Positions 55,368 through 64,000 of a DNA stretch of 64,000 bases are shown one piece after another. Source of the DNA: Ancylomarina longa (GTDB taxonomy: Bacteria; Bacteroidota; Bacteroidia; Bacteroidales; Marinifilaceae); the NCBI RefSeq assembly GCF_003996985.1, contig NZ_RJJX01000019.1, positions 1-64,000 on the forward strand. The letters run 5' to 3'. The translations under genes and the position numbers were made by a program. Within the stretch, counting starts at the first letter, position 1, and each line of letters opens with the position of its first letter. The notes beneath the pieces were generated by a model, which ran no database searches, had not been told where the DNA came from, and saw nothing but the letters and a program-made list of their open reading frames with translations.

Positions 55368-55615
55368 TTTTTCAACAGTTATCAAATTATGATGCTACAA
55401 AGAAGAATAAAAATTTCCCAAAAACGAGACTCTTACGCTATATTTCCTCTAAAATTTGGTACATTAATAGTATCAAATTATACCCGAATAAAATAGACCT
55501 ATTTAGCAATTTTATTTTATCGTAATCAAATGTCTAAAAGTCAATCACTTTGACAGAATAAGTTGATCAAACATGATGATTTATTCGTATTAAATCATCT
55601 TAAATCCTAATAAGT

Positions 55616-56947
55616 ATGACAAAACTCAAAAAAATTTTCGTTTTGGATACAAATGTAATCCTTCATGACTTTAATTCTATCTACAATTTTGAAGAAAATG
55701 ATGTTATCATTCCAATTACTGTGCTTGAAGAACTTGATAAATTCAAAAAAGGAAATGATCAAATCAATTATCATGCGCGTGAATTTAGCAGAGAATTAGA
55801 TCGGATATCCGGTGACTCCCTTTTTACTGATGGAGTTAAATTGGGGAAAGGTCTAGGAAAATTATTTATCGAAACAGGAAAAGAGTTTTCACCTCAGATG
55901 AAATCTTCTTTTCATGAGAATATTCCTGATCATAGGATTCTAGCTATTGCTGAATATATTTTCAATCAAAATAAAAGAAAAAAAGTAGTTCTAATATCAA
56001 AGGATATTAATCTGCGAATGAAGGCAAAATCCCTTGGCGTTCCTGCTGAAGATTACAAAAATGATCAAGTGCAGGATTTAGATGATATCCTAAGTCTGGG
56101 AATTTCAACCTTAGAGAATTTCGACGATGATAAAATTTCTTTATTATACAAATCAAATAATGGAATTCCTGAATCTAAATTTAACATTGGTAAATCAATT
56201 TTAGGACACGAATATTTTATATTAAAAGGTAATTCCTCTAGTGCATTAGCACACTATAATCCTATTGAAAAGACGATTACCAGAGTGGAAAAGCCTAGCT
56301 CTTACGGTATTTATCCACGAAATGCCGAACAAACTTTTTCCATGCACGCTCTTTTAGATACAACTATCTCATTAGTTGCTTTAACCGGACGTGCAGGAAC
56401 TGGAAAGACATTGCTCGCCTTAGCCTCTGCTCTGCAACAAATTGACATGTATGACCAAATATTTCTTGCAAGGCCAATTGTTGCACTAGCAAATAAAGAT
56501 TTAGGTTACTTACCTGGTGATGCAAAAGATAAAATTGGACCTTACATGCAACCCCTCTTCGATAATCTTAGTGTGATCAAGCATAAATTCAACATTCACA
56601 GTAAAGAATTTCTCAGAATCGACGAATTACTAAAAGAAGAAAAATTACAGATAACTCCATTAGCTTACATTCGGGGACGAAGTCTTTCCAGTACCTTCTT
56701 TATCGTTGATGAAGCTCAAAACCTTACGCCTCACGAGATCAAAACAATTATAACTCGGGCAGGCGAAGGAACAAAAATGATTTTCACTGGTGATATTGAA
56801 CAAATAGACTCGCCATATTTGGACAAAAAATCTAATGGACTGGCTTATCTATCCGACAGAATGAAAGGACAAGATATATTTGCACACGTAAATCTGATAA
56901 AAGGAGAAAGAAGTCATCTTGCCGAATTGGCTAGTAATCTACTATAA
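55616..56947 (+). CDS. PIN-PhoH protein (PhoH2-like RNA helicase/nuclease)
   Basis: A 443-residue fusion. The N-terminal PIN domain (about 5-150) has FVLDTNVILHDF and later acidic residues (ITVLEELDKFK, DHRILAIAEY, VLISKDINLRMKA), the metal-dependent RNase fold. The C-terminal PhoH domain (about 235-440) carries the Walker A GRAGTGKT and Walker B FFIVDEAQNLTPHEIKTII, then MIFTGDIEQID. This order matches PhoH2, which in studied cases unwinds and cleaves RNA. It stands alone on the plus strand. The target RNA and the trigger are unknown. Confidence 0.93.
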   Translation: MTKLKKIFVLDTNVILHDFNSIYNFEENDVIIPITVLEELDKFKKGNDQINYHAREFSRELDRISGDSLFTDGVKLGKGLGKLFIETGKEFSPQMKSSFHENIPDHRILAIAEYIFNQNKRKKVVLISKDINLRMKAKSLGVPAEDYKNDQVQDLDDILSLGISTLENFDDDKISLLYKSNNGIPESKFNIGKSILGHEYFILKGNSSSALAHYNPIEKTITRVEKPSSYGIYPRNAEQTFSMHALLDTTISLVALTGRAGTGKTLLALASALQQIDMYDQIFLARPIVALANKDLGYLPGDAKDKIGPYMQPLFDNLSVIKHKFNIHSKEFLRIDELLKEEKLQITPLAYIRGRSLSSTFFIVDEAQNLTPHEIKTIITRAGEGTKMIFTGDIEQIDSPYLDKKSNGLAYLSDRMKGQDIFAHVNLIKGERSHLAELASNLL

Positions 56948-57172
56948 AAACTTCAAGTTGCATTCTTGTGAAATTTACTTTAATTTAATTAAGACAAAAT
57001 AGCAGCGATTAAGAATAAATTTATTTACCTGTGGAATAGATCGTATTAAGCATTATCTATTCAATATCTCAGTACTCAACAAAATAATAATCGTTCATAA
57101 TTTTTAAAAATAATATAGAAATAAATAAACTAGTAGAATCCATATGGTAGTTACTCACTCAATAATCTACGT

Positions 57173-58078
57173 ATGAAAATAATGAAATTTGGCGCCATTG
57201 ATATCGGATCAAATGCTATCCGCTTGTTGTTTATGAATGTTTTTGAGGTTGGCGATAATACGTACTTTAAAAAATCATCCTTAATCAGAGTCCCTATTCG
57301 ATTAGGAACTGATACTTTTATTGATAAGTTTATATCTCCTCTAAAAGCAGATAAATTAATCAACTCAATGAAAGCGTTTAAAAAGCTAATGGATGTACAT
57401 GAGGTTGTTAACTATAGAGCTTGTGCAACATCGGCAATGCGTGAAGCCGCCAATGGAGCCGAAATCATTAAAAAGATAGAGGAAGAAAGCAATATAAAAA
57501 TTGACATAATCAATGGGAAGGAAGAGGCAAGTATCATTTTCGATAACAAAATTGCAGATAAACTTGATCCACAGAAAGACTATTTATATGTAGATGTTGG
57601 AGGTGGAAGTACAGAACTAACTTTATTCTCTAAAGGAATTTGTACTTTCTCTGCTTCCTTTAATATCGGAACACTTAAAATTTTACGCAATTGTGTTCCT
57701 AAAGGTGAATTTATCAGACTCAAAGAATGTTTACTTGACATTTGTCCTAATTGCGAGAATATTGAAATTATTGGTTCAGGTGGTAATATTAATCGCTTGG
57801 TTAAACTATCAACTCCTAAAAAAGAGAAATTTCTTAGTTATCTGGAACTCAAAAGTATTTATGAAGATTTAAAAATATATTCGCAGGAAGAGTTAATGAT
57901 TAATTACGATATGAATCCTGACCGTGCTGATGTAATTATTCCGGCGGCAACCATATTCCTAAGTATTATGGAATGGTCAAAAGCAGAGATAATTCATGTC
58001 CCTAAAATTGGAGTGACAGATGGTATTGTACATCAATTGTATAAAGAGTATCATCAAAACCGACTCGTGATTAGTTAA
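57173..58078 (+). CDS. Exopolyphosphatase/guanosine pentaphosphatase-family protein
   Basis: A 301-residue member of the Ppx/GppA group, which removes phosphate from polyphosphate chains or from pppGpp. The fold's phosphate loops are present: FGAIDIGSNAIRLLFM and YLYVDVGGGSTELTLF, with ATSAMREAANG and GSGGNINRLVKLS between and after. It is the short form without the C-terminal HD domain, usual in Bacteroidota. Whether polyphosphate or pppGpp is the main substrate cannot be told. A 12-bp hairpin terminator follows. An ATG three codons inside (57182) is an equally possible start. Confidence 0.9.
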   Translation: MKIMKFGAIDIGSNAIRLLFMNVFEVGDNTYFKKSSLIRVPIRLGTDTFIDKFISPLKADKLINSMKAFKKLMDVHEVVNYRACATSAMREAANGAEIIKKIEEESNIKIDIINGKEEASIIFDNKIADKLDPQKDYLYVDVGGGSTELTLFSKGICTFSASFNIGTLKILRNCVPKGEFIRLKECLLDICPNCENIEIIGSGGNINRLVKLSTPKKEKFLSYLELKSIYEDLKIYSQEELMINYDMNPDRADVIIPAATIFLSIMEWSKAEIIHVPKIGVTDGIVHQLYKEYHQNRLVIS

Positions 58079-58126
58079 GAAGACAATTCTTTTTGTAAAT
58101 TTGCAAACAATACAGTTTTGATATTT

Positions 58127-58162
58127 GAACTATTTCAATGGATTTTGAAATAGTTCTTTTAT
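58127..58162 (+). terminator. Intrinsic terminator after the Ppx/GppA gene
   Basis: Perfect 12-bp stem gaactatttcaa/ttgaaatagttc (58127-58138 with 58145-58156), 6-base loop and a short T-run. A TAAATTTG -7-like element lies just before it at 58096-58103. Confidence 0.75.
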
Positions 58163-58364
58163 ATATATTGATTTTGGTTAGTCTAGAAAATCTGATCAAT
58201 ATATTCTCTTAAATTTATGGGCAACGAAATCAAAATTTGTTGCAATTTTAATTATCTCTGATCTGACCTTAGGTTAGATTACTAACAGAACTAGATTTTA
58301 AGAATTGTATTTTTCAAAATAGAATATCAGAGCCACAAAAAATTACAATAAATGATTTAAGCTC

Positions 58365-59165
58365 ATGGAAGATCTAAAAAATTTGTGTGAAAAAGTGATC
58401 AAAATTGCCAAGGATACAGGAGATTTCATTAAGAATCAACAAAATAAAATTAAGGCAGATGTAATTGAAAAGAAAGGTGTACATGATTTTGTTACCTATG
58501 TAGACAAGACTGCAGAGAAGCAAATTATATCTGCTTTAAAACAAATTCTTCCCGATGCCGGATTTATTGCAGAGGAAGAAACGGAAAGTATGCTGGGAGA
58601 ACATTATAATTGGATTATTGATCCGCTCGACGGAACAACCAATTACATCCATGGACTCTCCCCTTTTGCGGTAAGTATCGCCCTACAACAAGAAAATGAA
58701 ATTGTTATTGGTGTTGTTTATGAGATTAGCCTTTCGGAGTGTTTTTATTCATGGAAAGGAGCAAATGGTTCATTTCTTAATGGAAAGCCAATATGCGTTT
58801 CCTCTGCTAAAACAGTAGATTCTAGTTTAATTGCTACCGGTTTTCCGTATTACGATTATAATCTATTAACAAAATTCATGGCTAGTCTAGAGCATTTTAT
58901 AATTCATTCTCACGGTGTTAGAAGAATAGGTTCTGCAGCTACTGATTTAGTTTATGTTGCCTGTGGAAGATTCGAAGCATTTTATGAATATAATCTTCAT
59001 GCTTGGGATGTAGCTGCTGGTGCTTTTATCGTACAGAAAGCCGGAGGTTTGGTATGTGATTTTAAAGGTGCTAAAGACTATATATTCGGGAAAGAGATAA
59101 TTGCCACTAATTTACATGTACATCAAGAATTTAAAGAAATCGTGCAAAAACATATGCTAAACTGA
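58365..59165 (+). CDS. Inositol monophosphatase-family protein (SuhB-like)
   Basis: A 266-residue Mg-dependent, Li-sensitive-type phosphatase. Metal and active-site motifs are IAEEETES (Glu), WIIDPLDGTTNYIHG (the DPxDGT loop) and the C-terminal HAWDVAAGAFIV. Length and motif order fit inositol-1-phosphatase and SuhB. In bacteria members hydrolyse inositol phosphate, or PAP/other sugar phosphates, and SuhB also binds RNA polymerase; the sequence does not decide. It is followed after 47 bp by an acyltransferase gene and then a glycosyltransferase on the same strand. Confidence 0.92.
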   Translation: MEDLKNLCEKVIKIAKDTGDFIKNQQNKIKADVIEKKGVHDFVTYVDKTAEKQIISALKQILPDAGFIAEEETESMLGEHYNWIIDPLDGTTNYIHGLSPFAVSIALQQENEIVIGVVYEISLSECFYSWKGANGSFLNGKPICVSSAKTVDSSLIATGFPYYDYNLLTKFMASLEHFIIHSHGVRRIGSAATDLVYVACGRFEAFYEYNLHAWDVAAGAFIVQKAGGLVCDFKGAKDYIFGKEIIATNLHVHQEFKEIVQKHMLN

Positions 59166-59212
59166 AAAAACTTTTTGTAATTTCAAGCTCATTCTGAATC
59201 AGATATTATTTT

Positions 59213-60088
59213 ATGCAAAAAATTCTCTCCTATATTATATATGGTTTTGTAAGATTATTAAGTTTTCTCCCTTTACGAATATTATATTTTATTTCAGACC
59301 TCATATATCTGTTTGTTTATTACATATTTAGATATCGCAGAGGTATTGTTAATCAGAATCTACAACTTTCCTTTCCTGAAAAATCGAAGAACGAATTAAA
59401 ATTAATAGGTAAAGAATTTTACCTCCATTTTTGTGATATTTTTATTGAAACCATCAAATTTTGGACCATTAGCGAATCTGAAATTAAACAAAGATGCAAA
59501 TTCATACAGTCCGATTTTATGTCCCAGTATGAAAAAGAAGGAAAAAGTGTTATTGCAATTTTAGGACATTATGGAAATTGGGAATGGATGACTTCTTTCT
59601 CAGCCTGGAATGATTATCTATTTATGCCTATTTACAAGCCTCTTCACAATAAGGTTTTTGACAAGATGTTTATTCAAATAAGGGAACGTTTTGGTGCAAA
59701 AACACTTCCTAAGCAGGACACTCTTCGACGTATGTTGTCCTGTCGAAATCAAAATAGATTTACCATTACTGCTTTTATTGGAGATCAAACGCCAAACAAA
59801 AGGAATATTCACTATTGGACTACTTTCTTAAATCAGGATACTCCAATTTTGCAGGGAACCGAGCGAATTGCAAAAAAAATGGATCAAGCTGTTGTTTATG
59901 TATGTATGCGAAAAATAAAACGCGGCTATTACGAGGTTGAATTTATCCCTCTATTTGATCATCCAAAACAAACTGCTGAATTCGAAATAACTGAAAAGCA
60001 TACCCGAATACTAGAAGAAATTATAAAATCGGATCCAGCCTACTGGCTGTGGTCACACAATAGATGGAAGCATAAAAAAGAAATTTAA
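59213..60088 (+). CDS. LpxL/HtrB-like lysophospholipid or lipid A acyltransferase
   Basis: A 291-residue inner-membrane protein with an N-terminal hydrophobic helix (about 5-40) and the acyltransferase motif of the lipid A late acyltransferases, ILGHYGNWEW (H-x4-E), followed by FIGDQTPNKRN and the WLWSHNRWKH end. The family transfers a fatty acyl chain onto lipid A precursors or other lipids at the inner face of the membrane. The GT2 gene starts 6 bp past its stop, so the two are co-transcribed. Exact acceptor not known. Confidence 0.9.
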   Translation: MQKILSYIIYGFVRLLSFLPLRILYFISDLIYLFVYYIFRYRRGIVNQNLQLSFPEKSKNELKLIGKEFYLHFCDIFIETIKFWTISESEIKQRCKFIQSDFMSQYEKEGKSVIAILGHYGNWEWMTSFSAWNDYLFMPIYKPLHNKVFDKMFIQIRERFGAKTLPKQDTLRRMLSCRNQNRFTITAFIGDQTPNKRNIHYWTTFLNQDTPILQGTERIAKKMDQAVVYVCMRKIKRGYYEVEFIPLFDHPKQTAEFEITEKHTRILEEIIKSDPAYWLWSHNRWKHKKEI

Positions 60089-60094
60089 TATTGA

Positions 60095-61117
60095 ATGAAT
60101 AAACTAGCTGTTGTTATACTAAATTGGAATGGAAAAGATCTGCTTGAAAAGTTTCTACCATCTGTTGTGGCTAATTCTAAACAAGAATGGGCCGAGATAG
60201 TTATAGCTGACAATGCTTCAACGGATGATTCCATTGCCTTTCTGCATAAATATTATCCAAATATACAAATCATATCACTTGATAAAAATTACGGTTTTGC
60301 TGAAGGTTACAACAGAGCTTTAAGTCAGTTGAATCATTGTTATTTTGTTCTTTTAAATTCTGATGTGGAAGTGAGCGAGAACTGGCTTGAACCAATCTAT
60401 TATCTGTTCGAAAAAGATAATACAATAGCGGCTGCACAGCCAAAAATCAAATCTTACCATGAAAAAAATAAATTTGAATACGCAGGAGCTGCAGGTGGAT
60501 TTCTAGATTACCTTGGATATCCTTTCTGTAGAGGTAGAATTTTAGATCAAATTGAAGAAGATCATGGACAATATAATACCAGAGAAGACATTTTTTGGGC
60601 TAGCGGTGCAGCTTTATTCATTAGATCAAATATCTATAATGAAGTAGGTGGATTGGACGCTGATTTTTTTGCTCATATGGAAGAAATTGATATGTGCTGG
60701 AGAATAAAAAACAGAGGTTTTAGAATTGTTATTGAACCTAAATCAAATGTTTTTCATGTTGGTGGAGCAAGCTTACCAAAGCAAAGTTCTCGAAAACTAT
60801 TTTTGAATTTTAGAAATAGCCTAATAATGCTGCATAAAAATTTGAATAGTAATTCTTTTTATAAAATCATGCTAACAAGAATGATTCTCGATGGTATGGC
60901 AGCTTTTAAATTTTTATTATCGGGTGAGGTATCGTATTTTATTGCAGTTTTAAAAGCTCATCAATCCTACTATAAAATGTTAGGAACATTAAGGAGAAAA
61001 AGAAAAATGCTAAAACAACATCTATTTTTTCAGGCACATAAGGAAATGTATTCGAAAAGCATAATTGCAGATTATTATATCAGAAAGAAAAGATCCTTTT
61101 CGCAACTTAAATTTTAA
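60095..61117 (+). CDS. Family 2 glycosyltransferase
   Basis: A 340-residue GT-A fold enzyme. The nucleotide-sugar site begins AVVILNWNGKDLLEKFLPSV, with VIADNASTDDSI, FVLLNSDVEVSENWLEP (DxD-like) and the catalytic-loop region HMEEIDMCWRIKNRG, then a membrane-associated C-terminal segment (about 255-300). It likely adds a sugar such as rhamnose to a surface polysaccharide or lipid. It is the last gene of the envelope trio, 6 bp after the acyltransferase. It converges with the Gdx gene, with only 12 bp between the stops and no clear terminator. Confidence 0.9.
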   Translation: MNKLAVVILNWNGKDLLEKFLPSVVANSKQEWAEIVIADNASTDDSIAFLHKYYPNIQIISLDKNYGFAEGYNRALSQLNHCYFVLLNSDVEVSENWLEPIYYLFEKDNTIAAAQPKIKSYHEKNKFEYAGAAGGFLDYLGYPFCRGRILDQIEEDHGQYNTREDIFWASGAALFIRSNIYNEVGGLDADFFAHMEEIDMCWRIKNRGFRIVIEPKSNVFHVGGASLPKQSSRKLFLNFRNSLIMLHKNLNSNSFYKIMLTRMILDGMAAFKFLLSGEVSYFIAVLKAHQSYYKMLGTLRRKRKMLKQHLFFQAHKEMYSKSIIADYYIRKKRSFSQLKF

Positions 61118-61129
61118 ATTAATCTTCCG

Positions 61130-61456
61130 CTAAGCATTAGAGGTAAATTTTAATCCTATTATTGCAATTAGTAGAAGTAACATGAAAAAAATTCTTGAGA
61201 AATGGGTAGGCTCCCCAAATAAAACAATTCCTAAAATTGCAGTTGTCAATGCACCTATACCTGTCCAAACCGCGTAAGCCGTTCCAAGTGGAAGATATTT
61301 AATTGCCAATGCCAAAAAATAAAGACTAATCCCCATTGCAACAATAGTGATGACACTTGGCCATAATCTTGTAAAACCTTTAGCATATTTTAAACCAATC
61401 GCCCATACAGCCTCAAACAATCCTGCAACTACTAAATAAATCCAGGCCAACTGCAT
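61130..61456 (-). CDS. gdx: Guanidinium exporter, small multidrug resistance family
   Basis: A 108-residue protein with four membrane helices, which works as an antiparallel dimer exchanging guanidinium for protons. The pattern AGLFEAVWAIGLKYAKGFTRLWPS is the Gdx (SugE) type rather than the QacE/EmrE drug-pump type: the essential Glu is residue 14 (LFEAVWA) and GTAYAVWTGIGALTTAILGI follows. It starts 3 bp after the murF stop, so it is made with the wall-ligase genes; no ykkC guanidine riboswitch is present. Confidence 0.88.
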   Translation of the reverse strand: MQLAWIYLVVAGLFEAVWAIGLKYAKGFTRLWPSVITIVAMGISLYFLALAIKYLPLGTAYAVWTGIGALTTAILGIVLFGEPTHFSRIFFMLLLLIAIIGLKFTSNA

Positions 61457-61459
61457 AAT

Positions 61460-62752
61460 TTAAAGTTTCTCTATTATTTTTTCCAATCTTATCCCCCTTG
61501 AACCTTTAATCAGGATATTTTTATTCTTCAGACCAAAAGTTTCTATTGTAGATATCATCTCCATCGTATCTTTAAAAGTAGGATAAGATGTTATTTTATT
61601 TACCCTACTAAATATTTTTCCTACCAAAAATACTTGTTCAAAGTTTCGTTCCGCTAATAAATCCAATAATTTTTGATGCTCCTTTTCTGCCTCCATCCCC
61701 AATTCCAGCATATCTCCCAGTATTAGAACTTTATTTTTCATTGAAAGTCTAGCGAAATTCTCAATTGCAAGCTGCATACTAGTTGGATTCGCATTATATG
61801 CGTCTAAAAACAAGACATTATGATCTGTCTTTAGGAGTTGTGAACGATTATTTGTGGGCGTATAATTTTCAAGCGATTTTTTGATATCAACTTCATCAAT
61901 TTTAAAATATCTGCCGACAGTAACAGCAGCCAAAATATTTTCGAAATTATAAGAACCAACTAATTTTGTTTTGACATATAATTTACCAATTTCAGATCTT
62001 AACTCAAGCACCAAATAAGGAGAAGCCTGTAAGAATTTCGCCTTACTATCAGCATGTTCAGAATTTCCATATGCTATATATTTTTGATCCTGATTTAGCA
62101 TCTCTAGCAAAATCTTATTCTCCACATTTACAAATACAACACCATTTGTATCATATAAATAATCGTATAATTCCTTTTTCGTTTTCATTACACCTTCTAA
62201 AGAACCAAATCCCTCGATATGTGCTTTTCCAACATTAGTTATCATACCATAATTTGGTTCTGCTATAGCACACAAATTTTGAATTTCTTCCGGATGATTG
62301 GCTCCCATTTCAATAATCCCAAATTCTGTTTGTTCATCCATTGATAGTAATGTAAGAGGAACCCCAATATGATTATTTAAATTTCCTTGAGTTGCACAGG
62401 TATTAAATTTCTGTTGAAGTACAGCATTACTTAATTCTTTGGTAGTGGTTTTTCCATTTGTTCCGGTAATAGCCAATATTGGAATTCCGAGTTTTCGACG
62501 ATGCTCTCTTGCTAAATTCTGCAAGCAAGTCAACACATTCTCCACCAAAATAAACCTATCATTCAAAACATATTCTTCCTCATTTACAATAGCAAATTCA
62601 CATCCTTGTTTGATAGCAGAATCCGCAAATTGATTTCCGTTAAAATTCTCTCCTTTTAAAGCAAAAAAAATCGAATTTGGAACAATCTTTCGCGTATCTG
62701 TAACAATGTTTGGAAATTTTCGAAACAGACTATAAATATTTGACAATTGCAT
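61460..62752 (-). CDS. murF: UDP-MurNAc-tripeptide D-Ala-D-Ala ligase
   Basis: Adds D-Ala-D-Ala to the cytoplasmic peptidoglycan precursor using ATP. The 430-residue product has the Mur ligase domains: N-terminal UDP-binding part (about 1-75), the P-loop ITGTNGKTTTKELSNAVL, NNHIGVPLTLLSM, IEMGANHPEEI, and the C-terminal domain starting LFLDAYNANPTSM with LILGDMLELG. The ATG at 62752 is chosen: an earlier open frame start near 62800 falls inside the terminator of the gene upstream and is unlikely. gdx follows at 3 bp and gldJ lies upstream, an arrangement I recall from other Bacteroidota, though I cannot check it. Confidence 0.95.
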   Translation of the reverse strand: MQLSNIYSLFRKFPNIVTDTRKIVPNSIFFALKGENFNGNQFADSAIKQGCEFAIVNEEEYVLNDRFILVENVLTCLQNLAREHRRKLGIPILAITGTNGKTTTKELSNAVLQQKFNTCATQGNLNNHIGVPLTLLSMDEQTEFGIIEMGANHPEEIQNLCAIAEPNYGMITNVGKAHIEGFGSLEGVMKTKKELYDYLYDTNGVVFVNVENKILLEMLNQDQKYIAYGNSEHADSKAKFLQASPYLVLELRSEIGKLYVKTKLVGSYNFENILAAVTVGRYFKIDEVDIKKSLENYTPTNNRSQLLKTDHNVLFLDAYNANPTSMQLAIENFARLSMKNKVLILGDMLELGMEAEKEHQKLLDLLAERNFEQVFLVGKIFSRVNKITSYPTFKDTMEMISTIETFGLKNKNILIKGSRGIRLEKIIEKL

Positions 62753-62794
62753 TTTAATTATTGGTTTGAATGAAAGAACGAAATTACTAATTTC

Positions 62795-62828
62795 CAACAA
62801 AAAACCCCATCCTTTTACAGACGGGGTT
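62795..62828 (-). terminator. Intrinsic terminator of the gldJ gene
   Basis: 9-bp stem with one G-U pair (62803-62811 with 62820-62828), 8-base loop, then a T-run on the minus strand. It lies 20 bp past the gldJ stop and 43 bp before the murF start. Confidence 0.85.
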
Positions 62829-62848
62829 CCATATAAATTAATGATCTT

Positions 62849-64000
62849 TTATTTTGTTTTTTTATTCGCGGGATGTCCTACATGGGTCATTGCACATCTG
62901 AATCCAATATCATCTCTTGATTCCTTTTGATTTAAGAATCTACGTGCACTCGGTGCCATCCAATAAGCACGATCTTTCCAGGAACCACCTTTATAAACTC
63001 TGGATTCATCGGTAACCATAGAACTAAAATCACTACCACCTTGTCCTCTCCCCTGCACATACATGCGACTAGAACCTGCTTTTTGGTGTTCTGGATTATT
63101 CCATTCGTAATCAGGAACAATACTAGAAGCGACGTCACCATCATCAAAATTTCTGTTATCAGCAGTTTTATAATTTTCTCTACCTACTAATTCATCATCA
63201 CGTTGGTTACGATATCTAACTCTTCCTAAACTATCTTTTTCGGCAATATTTCCCTCTTCATCACGCACCGGAGTTTTAAAAACATTACCTCTATATGGAT
63301 TAAATTCAGCGATATCTTCCGGTGACATAGGACGGTAAACATCCGCAACCCATTCACTTACATTACCTGCCATGCAATATAATCCAAAATCATTTGGCCA
63401 AAATGAGTTAACCGGTACTGTAATATCACCAGCATCATTTAATGCTCCTGCTGTTCCCATATAATCACCACGTCCTCTGGCAAAGTTAGCCATCATCTGA
63501 CCTCTATACTTTTTCTGATCATTTCTCACCCAATGACCATTCCAAGGAAATATTTTTTTGTCTGTGATTCTTTCCTCTTCAGAATTACCTATTAATGCTT
63601 CAGCTGCATACTCCCATTCGGCTTCAGAAGGTAATCTGTATTTTGGCAACAACATTCCGTCACTCCAACGAACATGACGCTCCTCATTATCAGGATCTAA
63701 ATCTGTAAGATTTTTATTAACGGCACCTTCATATTGTCCGGCTAAATAGGCTTCTGTATTAAAATTATTCTCGTCTCGCTGTGTTGGATCATTGTTAAGA
63801 ATACCTTTATCTATTAAAATTCTTTCATTAACTCTATCTGTCCTCCATTCGCAATAATCTACTGCCTGTTCCCATGAAACACCAACAACAGGATATTCTG
63901 CATAGGCTGGATGACGCAAATAATTATTCACGTAAGGCTCATTGTATGCTAATTGATCTCTCCAAACTAAAGTATCTGGCAAAGCCTTTCTATATACCTC
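62849..64000 (-). CDS. gldJ: Gliding motility/type IX secretion lipoprotein GldJ (partial, cut by window edge)
   Basis: The last 383 residues of a protein that continues beyond 64000; the TTG at 63982 is internal. The sequence is a formylglycine-generating-enzyme-like (SUMF1) domain (PVVGVSWEQAVDYCEWRTDRVNER, RLPSEAEWEYAAEAL, YCMAGNVSEWVADVYRP, YKGGSWKDRAYWMAPSARRFL, DIGFRCAMTHVG). The opening DTLVWRDQLAYNEPYVNNYLRHPAY and the ILIDKGIL and AYLAGQYEGAV segments fit GldJ better than GldK. GldJ is an outer-membrane lipoprotein needed for the type IX/gliding machinery. The catalytic Cys pair of real formylglycine enzymes is absent, so a structural role is likely. A terminator follows before murF. 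Confidence 0.88.
   Translation of the reverse strand, partial: EVYRKALPDTLVWRDQLAYNEPYVNNYLRHPAYAEYPVVGVSWEQAVDYCEWRTDRVNERILIDKGILNNDPTQRDENNFNTEAYLAGQYEGAVNKNLTDLDPDNEERHVRWSDGMLLPKYRLPSEAEWEYAAEALIGNSEEERITDKKIFPWNGHWVRNDQKKYRGQMMANFARGRGDYMGTAGALNDAGDITVPVNSFWPNDFGLYCMAGNVSEWVADVYRPMSPEDIAEFNPYRGNVFKTPVRDEEGNIAEKDSLGRVRYRNQRDDELVGRENYKTADNRNFDDGDVASSIVPDYEWNNPEHQKAGSSRMYVQGRGQGGSDFSSMVTDESRVYKGGSWKDRAYWMAPSARRFLNQKESRDDIGFRCAMTHVGHPANKKTK

Noticed and set aside
58096-58162. A short RNA made from the TAAATTTG element and ended by the hairpin after the Ppx/GppA gene
   Set aside because: The -33 element is missing and the hairpin is fully explained as the gene's terminator; the product would be only about 50 bases.
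63982-64000. A gene start at the TTG at 63982
   Set aside because: The frame stays open to the edge of the window with family-like residues (EVYRKAL) before it, so the gene is simply cut by the window.

Overview
The window reads as AT-rich chromosomal DNA of a Bacteroidota bacterium, most likely a marine or anaerobic member of the order Marinilabiliales (Marinifilaceae-like). The evidence is a PorP/SprF protein next to a giant SprB-repeat protein with a gliding-motility/type IX C-terminal domain, a partial GldJ, a TonB-dependent receptor under a TPP riboswitch, TAnnTTTG-type -7 promoter elements, lipoproteins, and general lack of Shine-Dalgarno sequences. The genus cannot be fixed from this sequence alone. 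No intact phage, IS element, CRISPR array or rRNA operon is present.

Layout. 1-5.0 kb: lipoprotein, secreted VPS10/BNR-repeat protein and a LysM glucosaminidase, all on the minus strand. 5.3-8.4 kb: cytidine deaminase, then an accessory-looking scar (a start-less gene fragment and about 0.5 kb of palindrome-rich noncoding DNA), then an RluA-type pseudouridine synthase and panB. 8.7-17.7 kb: dnaK with a clear terminator, an unknown helical protein, a YwqK-like protein, xseA-xseB, a PBP4-type dacB and a hybrid sensor kinase. 17.7-23.2 kb: an outer-membrane porin-like protein, then a thiamine salvage unit (TPP riboswitch, TonB receptor, PnuT-type transporter, thiamine pyrophosphokinase). 23.3-31.4 kb: two tandem thioredoxins, a CCA-adding/poly(A) polymerase-like enzyme, an [FeFe]-hydrogenase-like protein, a secreted nuclease/phosphatase overlapping a beta-helix lipoprotein, and PorP/SprF. 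31.4-40.9 kb: one 3163-residue cell-surface protein. 41.2-52.7 kb: an efflux-like operon (HlyD adaptor, FtsX/MacB permease, ATPase, second permease, two unknown proteins) divergent from an NtrC-type regulator and a histidine kinase, with a good sigma-54 promoter in front of the operon. 52.8-64 kb: a small DNA-binding protein, Rex, tRNA-Val, folC, PIN-PhoH, Ppx/GppA, an envelope-related trio (inositol monophosphatase family, LpxL-like acyltransferase, GT2), a Gdx guanidinium exporter behind murF, and gldJ running off the right edge.

How the parts fit. The type IX machinery (GldJ, PorP) and its presumed giant client are in the same window. The two-component pair at 50-52.7 kb very probably controls the divergent transporter operon through sigma-54. 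The thiamine genes form a complete outer-membrane to cofactor route. Less explained items are the structured scar at 5.9-6.8 kb, two probably related intergenic tandem repeats (19.1 and 30.0 kb), the terminator-like leader of the VPS10 gene, the palindrome in front of the hydrogenase-like gene, and the three-module protein at 41.2-42.5 kb. No feature here is convincing as a wholly new defence or mobile system.
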